Assembly: GCA_019648995.1 (NCBI GenBank)
Contig: BLXT01003024.1
Location: 500,456-523,199, forward strand
Length of the DNA stretch: 22,744 nt
DNA from: Plakobranchus ocellatus
Lineage: Eukaryota; Mollusca; Gastropoda; Plakobranchidae
Reading direction: 5' to 3'
The notes beneath the pieces are model-generated. The model had not been told where the DNA came from. It did not search any database and saw only the letters and a list, made by a program, of their open reading frames with translations. A program made the position numbers and the translations under genes. Positions 22,401-22,744 of this stretch are shown in pieces. Each line of letters opens with the position of its first letter. Within the stretch, counting starts at the first letter, position 1.

Positions 22401-22654
22401 CTATAAATTAACCTGAAGGCTGAGTGACTGTCAATGATATCAGCTTTACCCTTACAATTTCTGTGTTTATGCCACTGCTGACGTGAAGGTTGTGTCTGAA
22501 ATTTTAAAGAAATATTGTATCTTCTTTTATTTTTCTCCTCCATAGACTGGCTGTGAATGCAACACCGACTGTCATGGACCGTTCAGTGAATGGTATCAAG
22601 AGCTACCTCAACAATATAAAGGGAGCAGCTGAGATGACCTCAGTTTTTCCAGAG
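805..22654 (+). CDS. PITRM1: Presequence protease, mitochondrial (PITRM1/PreP), exons 1-20, 3' end outside the window
   Basis: This is a zinc metallopeptidase of family M16C that degrades cleaved mitochondrial targeting peptides and other short unstructured peptides, including amyloid-beta, in the mitochondrial matrix. Twenty exons joined in phase give 815 residues. Residues 1-~35 are a basic, Ser-rich presequence lacking acidic residues. The M16 catalytic domain follows, with inverted motif HILEH (H106 and H110 zinc ligands, E109 general base) and E207 in NEMKG as third ligand. Next come [11 protein letters not shown] (~234-244), [10 protein letters not shown] (~258-267) and SPFYQAL (~361-367). 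The helical hinge and M16C-associated region occupy ~470-750, with WNHEGDP, QPTNGV and GGLSASP. All these blocks match human PITRM1 in order and spacing, with the zinc ligands offset by exactly +2. The human protein is about 1037 residues, so ~220 C-terminal residues are missing here, including the late C-terminal-lobe substrate-binding segment. The start at 805 has A at -3 and an in-frame stop at 796-798. Confidence 0.95.
966..1228. mobile_element. Foldback / MITE-like palindromic element in intron 1
   Basis: The ends are inverted copies over about 40 bp. The left arm starts ATTATGGCACTCCTGTACAA and the reverse complement of the right end starts ATTACGGCACTCCTGTACAA; both continue TTGC and then, after a few mismatches, CGATTGTTTA. 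Inside lie a second matching pair (CGTGTTTTATTTCTAA near 1019 against CGCGTTTTATTTCTAA on the right arm) and a central pair (GTCAGTATT at 1068 and AATACTGAC ending 1118). The whole ~263 bp is therefore close to one imperfect palindrome. It has no coding capacity, and I could not define a clean target-site duplication. A non-autonomous DNA transposon or foldback element is the likely identity. Confidence 0.75.
1654..1757. repeat. Two-copy ~51-bp tandem duplication, intron 1
   Basis: Two diverged units start TTATAAT and end TTTTACCCCTGA. They share TTTGCATTC and the ACCCCTGA end. The units begin near 1654 and 1705. Confidence 0.6.
1988..2075 (+). CDS. PITRM1: PITRM1 exon 2: start of mature protein
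   Basis: Residues 26-55. The acceptor is TTGACAG and the donor AAG|GTAGGA. The peptide includes [16 protein letters not shown], aligning with the human block around LGDKIHGFTV that begins the mature protease. It ends on a codon boundary. Intron 2 (2076-2943) carries one copy of the dispersed repeat family (core 2503-2566) and otherwise AT-rich unique sequence. Confidence 0.93.
2503..2566 (+). repeat. Dispersed repeat family, copy 1 (intron 2)
   Basis: Core sequence GGCCAGAAAGCCTGAGATAA followed by CTTGTAGTAGACTGGCTATAC. It shares the GGCC..GAAAGCCTGAGAT..C..TTGT and CTATACA..AA.C.AAACC segments with copies at 10708 and 20457, in the same orientation. Confidence 0.6.
2944..3050 (+). CDS. PITRM1: PITRM1 exon 3
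   Basis: Residues 56-90 plus two bases of Ser91. The acceptor is CAACCCAG and the donor CAG|GTCTGC. The peptide [20 protein letters not shown] matches the human strand-rich segment VPELFLTAVKLTHDDTGA. Intron 3 (3051-4579, 1.5 kb) holds degenerate ~40-bp tandem units at 3155-3300 and 3562-3686. The remainder is AT-rich without recognised features. Confidence 0.95.
3155..3686. repeat. Degenerate ~40-bp tandem units in intron 3 (two clusters)
   Basis: Units built around TGATGGTTAGG, TCTCTGGTGTT and TTTCTAGA recur about three times at 3562-3686 and in more diverged form about four times at 3155-3300. About 260 bp of unrelated sequence separates the clusters, suggesting one old minisatellite interrupted by drift or insertion. 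Confidence 0.5.
4580..4731 (+). CDS. PITRM1: PITRM1 exon 4: catalytic zinc-binding motif
   Basis: Residues 91-141 plus one base of Ala142. The acceptor is TTTTTGCCAG and the donor ACAG|GTAATC. It contains [20 protein letters not shown]. The inverted HxxEH motif is coded at 4623-4637: His106 and His110 bind zinc and Glu109 is the general base. Downstream are [11 protein letters not shown] and FMNALT, matching the human enzyme closely. One difference is that the human KYPC segment reads KFPV here (Val121 in place of Cys). The frame stays open upstream of the acceptor, so a naive ORF starts too early. Intron 4 (4732-5567) holds a weak copy of this exon's 3' edge (4771-4801), a poly-T stretch and a dispersed-repeat copy (5343-5390). 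Confidence 0.97.
4771..4801 (+). repeat. Weak shadow copy of the exon 4 3' edge
   Basis: CGCTACATTTATGAATGACT resembles exon 4's GGCTACGTTCATGAATGCTT, about 70 bp upstream (20 of 27 aligned bases over the longer match). The donor GT is lost (ACATGA in place of ACAGGTAA). It could be chance. Confidence 0.35.
5343..5390 (+). repeat. Dispersed repeat family, copy 2 (intron 4, truncated)
   Basis: ACAGGCCAAGAAGCCCAAGA and then TCACATTGTAGTGG align with the core of the other copies (GGCC.GAAAGCCTGAGATCAC.TTGTAGTGG), but the 3' half is not recognisable. Confidence 0.5.
5568..5682 (+). CDS. PITRM1: PITRM1 exon 5
   Basis: Residue 142 completed, 143-179 and two bases of residue 180. The acceptor is TGTTTTCCAG and the donor TTG|GTAAGT is strong. 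The peptide runs [16 protein letters not shown] and then SVYMDAAF and RELDF, matching human TLYPFSTQNPKDF, SVYLDATF and RELDF. Intron 5 (5683-6268) contains several A/T homopolymers and a (CT)22 microsatellite at 6121-6164. Confidence 0.95.
6121..6164 (+). repeat. (CT)22 microsatellite, intron 5
   Basis: Pure CT dinucleotides preceded by a C8/TCCT stretch and followed by GTATCTATCTATATATC. It lies about 105 nt upstream of the exon 6 acceptor. Confidence 0.97.
6269..6365 (+). CDS. PITRM1: PITRM1 exon 6: third zinc ligand Glu207
   Basis: Residues 180-212. The acceptor is TTTTTTTTTCAG and the donor TTC|GTAAGT. It encodes QEGWRLEQ, then [14 protein letters not shown]. The Glu of NEMKG (codon 6348-6350) is residue 207, the distal zinc ligand, at the same distance from HxxEH as in the human enzyme. 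The junction codon TG|T gives Cys180, where human has Trp. Intron 6 (6366-8426, 2.1 kb) is the largest and holds a three-copy 60-bp tandem repeat (6957-7132). I see nothing else recognisable in it. Confidence 0.96.
6957..7132. repeat. 60-bp tandem repeat, three copies, intron 6
   Basis: Units beginning GAAGAGAAGTAGAGGCAG (6957), GAAGAGAAGCAGAGGCAG (7017) and GAGGAAAGAGAGATAGGGGC (7077) recur at exactly 60-bp spacing. They share CATCTGAAAC, GACTTGCTATG and ACAAAGA.CTAA. The third copy has lost the middle. Confidence 0.8.
8427..8587 (+). CDS. PITRM1: PITRM1 exon 7
   Basis: Residues 213-265 plus two bases of Arg266. The acceptor is CTGCCCAG. It contains [18 protein letters not shown] and [10 protein letters not shown], which match human LLPDHTYSVVSGGDP and [13 protein letters not shown]. 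The homology fixes the 3' end: AG plus the A of exon 8 gives Arg. That leaves a very poor 5' splice site, AG|GTCTCT, embedded in a (TC)18 microsatellite. Intron 7 (8588-9194) begins with this repeat and is otherwise AT-rich without recognised features. Confidence 0.95.
8589..8624 (+). repeat. (TC)18 microsatellite starting at the exon 7 donor
   Basis: Pure TC dinucleotides start at the T of the donor GT (8588-8589) and run to 8624, followed by CCACCC. Intron positions +2 to +37 are therefore all repeat. Confidence 0.97.
9195..9318 (+). CDS. PITRM1: PITRM1 exon 8
   Basis: Residue 266 completed, then 267-307. The acceptor is TTTCTTTTCAG. The donor CCT|GTGAGG has an unusual final exon base (T). 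The peptide [13 protein letters not shown] and LEKFSQI matches human FFTYGNFPLEQHL and LSKFQKI; WKKP aligns with WDKP. Intron 8 (9319-10912) holds a 49-bp minisatellite (9633-10090), poly-T tracts and a dispersed-repeat copy (10708-10768). Confidence 0.95.
9633..10090. repeat. 49-bp minisatellite, about nine copies, intron 8
   Basis: The unit contains TAGGACAGATCTCAATTCTC, then TCAAAAGTGTTACCTGCGAC and AGCAGACTG. Unit starts fall near 9636, 9685, 9734, 9785, 9834, 9883, 9930, 9979, 10028 and 10077, so the period is 49 with small indels. The last units drift (TGTGCGATGT, TGTGATTTCT) and the array ends after GACAGATCTCAAGACAAG. Confidence 0.95.
10708..10768 (+). repeat. Dispersed repeat family, copy 3 (intron 8)
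   Basis: GAGGCCTGAAAGCCTGAGAT, CACCTTTTTGTGGACAGTC and TATACAAGAACCAAACCACT match the other copies. Possible related sequence extends upstream to about 10640 and downstream to about 10800. Confidence 0.65.
10913..11001 (+). CDS. PITRM1: PITRM1 exon 9
   Basis: Residues 308-336 plus two bases of Glu337. The acceptor is TCTATTCCAG; the alternative AG two bases later would put a stop in frame. The donor is GA|GTAAGA. The peptide [20 protein letters not shown] matches human QITCGPDSFATDPSKQTTIS. Intron 9 (11002-12750, 1.7 kb) contains small tandem arrays at 11091-11215 and 11357-11475 and homopolymer runs. Nothing coding was recognised. Confidence 0.94.
11091..11215. repeat. ~40-45-bp tandem repeat, three copies, intron 9
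   Basis: Three decaying units share the pattern TTACATTAGAGATTGAAAGT, TGTAAGGTTTAT and ATGATCCATT, and begin near 11091, 11137 and 11180. Confidence 0.75.
11357..11475. repeat. ~70-bp imperfect tandem duplication, intron 9
   Basis: AGTGAATCAACCATGGACAT and TAAGTAGAATCATAC recur 70 bp later as AGTGCAGCAACCATACATAT and TAAGTAGCACTATAC. There are two copies, the second truncated. Confidence 0.55.
12751..12879 (+). CDS. PITRM1: PITRM1 exon 10
   Basis: Residue 337 completed, 338-379 and two bases of Gly380. The acceptor is TCTCCTCTAG and the donor GG|GTATGC. The peptide [20 protein letters not shown] matches human LLTSGPNSPFYKALIESGLG, a conserved M16C block. Intron 10 (12880-13121) is short and plain. 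Confidence 0.96.
13122..13235 (+). CDS. PITRM1: PITRM1 exon 11
   Basis: Residue 380 completed, 381-417 and two bases of Glu418. The acceptor is TTCTATTCAG and the donor ATAGA|GTCAGT is moderate. The peptide [19 protein letters not shown] parallels human EAYFSVGLQGIAEKDIETV. The phase into exon 12 gives VIEEGF, as in human VVEKGF. Intron 11 (13236-14286) holds a ~225-nt pyrimidine tract (13267-13490) and a tRNA-like SINE fragment (13838-13975). Confidence 0.93.
13267..13490 (+). repeat. ~225-nt compound CT/polypyrimidine tract, intron 11
   Basis: Almost pure pyrimidine on the sense strand, with (TC)n cores near 13291-13337, 13401-13419 and 13435-13490 joined by CCCTCC, TTTCTCCC and similar variants. 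It begins about 30 nt after the exon 11 donor. Long homopyrimidine mirror repeats of this kind can form intramolecular triplex DNA. Confidence 0.95.
13838..13975 (+). repeat. tRNA-derived SINE fragment or degenerate tRNA-like sequence
   Basis: TAGCTCAATTAGTAGAGC at 13851-13868 resembles a pol III A box and forms a 4-bp D stem (GCTC/GAGC). About 40 bases on, GGTGTTTGATTCC resembles a B box inside a CTGG/CCAG T stem. The anticodon stem is poor, the anticodon loop lacks the conserved T33, and the acceptor stem does not pair, so a functional tRNA is unlikely. The following ~60 bp (CTCCACCG..GTCGACAGTGAGGAAAGC) could be a SINE body. Boundaries are approximate. Confidence 0.55.
14287..14383 (+). 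CDS. PITRM1: PITRM1 exon 12
   Basis: Residues 418-450. The acceptor is TTTTACAG and the donor TTG|GTGAGT. The peptide [20 protein letters not shown] matches human [28 protein letters not shown] corresponds to human SFGLMLTS. Intron 12 (14384-14966) starts with an irregular CAG/TGA-rich tandem array (14407-14547), followed by unique AT-rich sequence. Confidence 0.95.
14407..14547. repeat. Irregular CAG/TGA-rich tandem array, intron 12
   Basis: Recurring elements are GTGATCTGGTAAACTTAAG (14433), GTGATCAGATAGACTCAAAG (14464) and TGCTCAGGTTGACTCAGGGC (14518), separated by GCAGAG-type spacers. Periods are unequal (about 31 and 53 bp). Confidence 0.55.
14967..15101 (+). CDS. PITRM1: PITRM1 exon 13: hinge region
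   Basis: Residues 451-495. The acceptor is TGTTCTTTCAG and the donor AAG|GTGAGT. The peptide includes [14 protein letters not shown] and [14 protein letters not shown], matching human WNHDGDPVELLKLG and NPKFLQEKVKQYFK near the start of the helical hinge between the two lobes. The frame happens to stay open ~80 codons into intron 13 (15102-15477), up to 15341. That extension has no family similarity and is intronic. Confidence 0.96.
15478..15616 (+). CDS. PITRM1: PITRM1 exon 14
   Basis: Residues 496-541 plus one base of Gly542. The acceptor is a C-tract ending CCCCAG. The donor AG|GTCTGT is weak. [16 protein letters not shown] matches human NNQHKLTLSMRPDDKY. It is followed by a highly charged helical segment, then ETIYQRG (human QIYEKG). 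Intron 14 (15617-16826) is plain for 1 kb, then carries two shadow copies of the next exon's 5' edge (16609-16643 and 16719-16750). Confidence 0.95.
16609..16750 (+). repeat. Two shadow copies of the exon 15 5' edge in intron 14
   Basis: Exon 15 begins after ACAG with GACTGGATTTGCAAGACCAG then CAGAATCTCAA. Upstream, GGGCTGGACTTTCCAGACCA then GCATAATCTCAA occurs at 16611, and ACAGGGCTGGACTTGCAAGA then CCAGTG at 16721. The three copies are spaced about 110 and 105 bp apart, so this is a tandem duplication spanning the intron end and exon start. The second copy keeps an AG acceptor-like context (TTCACAG). Read in the exon 15 phase it meets a stop (TAA) within about ten codons. Confidence 0.75.
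16827..16851 (+). repeat. Third, functional unit of the exon 15-edge repeat
   Basis: The true exon 15 start is the last unit of the three-copy series above and the only one that continues into the conserved protein-coding sequence. Confidence 0.65.
16827..16943 (+). CDS. PITRM1: PITRM1 exon 15
   Basis: Residue 542 completed, 543-580 and one base of Gly581. The acceptor is CATTTACAG and the donor GCAG|GTAATA. The block [13 protein letters not shown] matches human DASCLPALKVSDI. Cys557 corresponds to the cysteine implicated in the human redox disulfide. Intron 15 (16944-17472) carries a five-copy 31-bp minisatellite (17004-17158). Confidence 0.94.
17004..17158. repeat. 31-bp minisatellite, five copies, intron 15
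   Basis: Units of the form AATCCTGGACTGGCCTNTAT then GAAACCTGTTT start at 17004, 17035, 17066, 17097 and 17128, exactly 31 bp apart with no indels. Substitutions distinguish the copies. Confidence 0.95.
17473..17602 (+). CDS. PITRM1: PITRM1 exon 16
   Basis: Residue 581 completed, 582-623 and two bases of Ser624. The acceptor is CACTCAG and the donor CCAG|GTGAGG. It contains [17 protein letters not shown] and [17 protein letters not shown], matching human CAQPTNGMVYFRAFSSL and LPEELRPYVPLFCSVLT. Intron 16 (17603-18295) is AT-rich with T-runs and shows no recognised element. Confidence 0.96.
18296..18493 (+). CDS. PITRM1: PITRM1 exon 17
   Basis: Residue 624 completed, 625-689 and two bases of Ser690. 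The acceptor is TCTCTTGCAG; the donor AG|GTTTGG is weak. TGGLSASP and [20 protein letters not shown] match human TGGMSASP and QGVLFSSLCLDRNLPDMMQL. At 198 bp it is the longest exon. Two other frames are open across it and give misleading longer ORFs. Intron 17 (18494-20136) is mostly a four-copy ~208-bp satellite (18564-19449), then plain sequence. Confidence 0.96.
18564..19449. repeat. ~208-bp satellite, four tandem copies, intron 17
   Basis: Each copy runs from GTCTGATAACAATAG, through TTTGTCTATTAATTTATCAC, ATTTTATTTTATATAAGTTT and CTTTCTGTATCCAGGGAGGT, to ATGGGTTTATTTGTAC and ACAGTTGGATTTGTA. The CCAGGGAGG landmark lies at 18671, 18921, 19129 and 19337. Periods are 250, 208 and 208; the first unit carries an extra ~40 bp with a partial repeat of CAAACAATTGGATTTGTA. 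Copies 2-4 are the most alike. Confidence 0.95.
20137..20302 (+). CDS. PITRM1: PITRM1 exon 18
   Basis: Residue 690 completed, then 691-745. The acceptor is CTCTCCACAG and the donor [30 protein letters not shown] matches human LVKMTAQELANGIPDSGHLY. A downstream block ends GLSQ (human SGMDQ). Intron 18 (20303-21002) holds a dispersed-repeat copy (20457-20517) and T-runs. Confidence 0.96.
20457..20517 (+). repeat. Dispersed repeat family, copy 4 (intron 18)
   Basis: AGGGCCTGAAAGCCTGAGAT, CATATTGTTAAGGACTAC and CTATATGCAAAACCCAACCC match the family core in the same orientation as the others. Confidence 0.65.
21003..21103 (+). CDS. PITRM1: PITRM1 exon 19
   Basis: Residues 746-778 plus two bases of Arg779. 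The acceptor is GCAATTCAG and the donor CTCAG|GTAAGT is near consensus. [20 protein letters not shown] parallels human VRLMKRIAEMTDIKPILRKL. Its last ~35 bases plus the start of intron 19 are duplicated 94 bp downstream. The rest of intron 19 (to 22545, 1.4 kb in total) is AT-rich and has no recognised feature. Confidence 0.94.
21069..21232 (+). repeat. Tandem duplication spanning the exon 19 3' edge and start of intron 19
   Basis: ATAGCAGACTTGGTGTTGGA, CAAAAGCTGTCTCAG (exon 19 end) and the following intron segment with CTCTAAACTGTTTGGTAT, CCTCAGAGTTA recur 94 bp downstream from 21163 as ATAGCAGACTTGGTGTTGGA, CAAGAGCTGTCTCAG, CTCTAAATTATTCGATAC, CTTCAGAGTTA. The exon part differs at one base. 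The intron part of the second copy lacks about 10 bp, which deletes the original GTAAGT but leaves CA|GTGAGT. Confidence 0.9.
22546..22654 (+). CDS. PITRM1: PITRM1 exon 20, last exon inside the window
   Basis: Residue 779 completed, then 780-815. The acceptor is CTCCTCCATAG and the donor [29 protein letters not shown] matches human RCSVNATPQQMPQTEKAVED, so the exon continues the same gene. Its tail ([10 protein letters not shown]) falls in the variable linker before the final third of the C-terminal lobe. The next exon should lie beyond the poly-G edge. Confidence 0.94.
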
Positions 22655-22719
22655 GTGAGCAGCTTCTAGCAAGCTCATTAGCAGCCACTTAGTTTATTCT
22701 TCCATCAATCTTTTAATGG

Positions 22720-22744
22720 GTGTGTGTGTGTGGGGGGGGGGGGG
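22720..22744. repeat. (GT)n followed by poly-G at the right window edge
   Basis: GTGTGTGTGTGT grades into an uninterrupted G run of at least 13 bases that reaches the last base. The window, and perhaps the contig, ends inside it. Confidence 0.9.

Overview
The window is a stretch of an AT-rich, intron-rich animal genome. It holds one recognisable gene: most of the nuclear gene for the mitochondrial presequence protease PITRM1 (PreP), on the + strand. The protein aligns by eye along its whole visible length with human PITRM1. The many short exons, roughly 0.2-2 kb introns, tRNA-derived SINE-like sequence and abundant minisatellites suggest an invertebrate, and a lophotrochozoan such as a mollusc is my best guess. 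The species assignment is inference only.

Layout. Bases 1-804 are 5' flank and presumed 5' UTR, opening with a TAG microsatellite. From 805 to 22654 I can trace 20 coding exons, all bounded by GT-AG and all joining in a compatible phase. They are 805-881, 1988-2075, 2944-3050, 4580-4731, 5568-5682, 6269-6365, 8427-8587, 9195-9318, 10913-11001, 12751-12879, 13122-13235, 14287-14383, 14967-15101, 15478-15616, 16827-16943, 17473-17602, 18296-18493, 20137-20302, 21003-21103 and 22546-22654. Together they encode 815 residues, from the initiator Met of a mitochondrial targeting peptide to about four fifths of the protein. The last ~220 residues lie beyond the right edge, where the window ends in a GT/poly-G tract. 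No second gene is supported on either strand.

The protein carries the inverted zinc motif HILEH (H106, E109, H110) and the third zinc ligand E207 in NEMKG. The spacing is identical to human H104/E107/H108/E205, offset by two residues. This independently supports the exon model, including the small first exon.

Most of the rest is intron, and the introns are rich in repeats. They hold a ~263-bp foldback (MITE-like) element in intron 1; a dispersed family with four copies (introns 2, 4, 8 and 18); CT-repeat tracts in introns 5, 7 and 11, always pyrimidine on the sense strand; minisatellites of 60, 49, ~45 and 31 bp; a ~208-bp satellite in intron 17; and a tRNA-like SINE fragment in intron 11. 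Three exons have partial shadow copies of one edge in the neighbouring intron: exon 15 (5' edge, two copies), exon 19 (3' edge) and, weakly, exon 4 (3' edge). The most unusual arrangement is exon 7, whose 5' splice site is embedded in a (TC)18 microsatellite. I saw no evidence of a novel multi-gene system; the points of interest are the intron structure and a few residue-level features of the enzyme.
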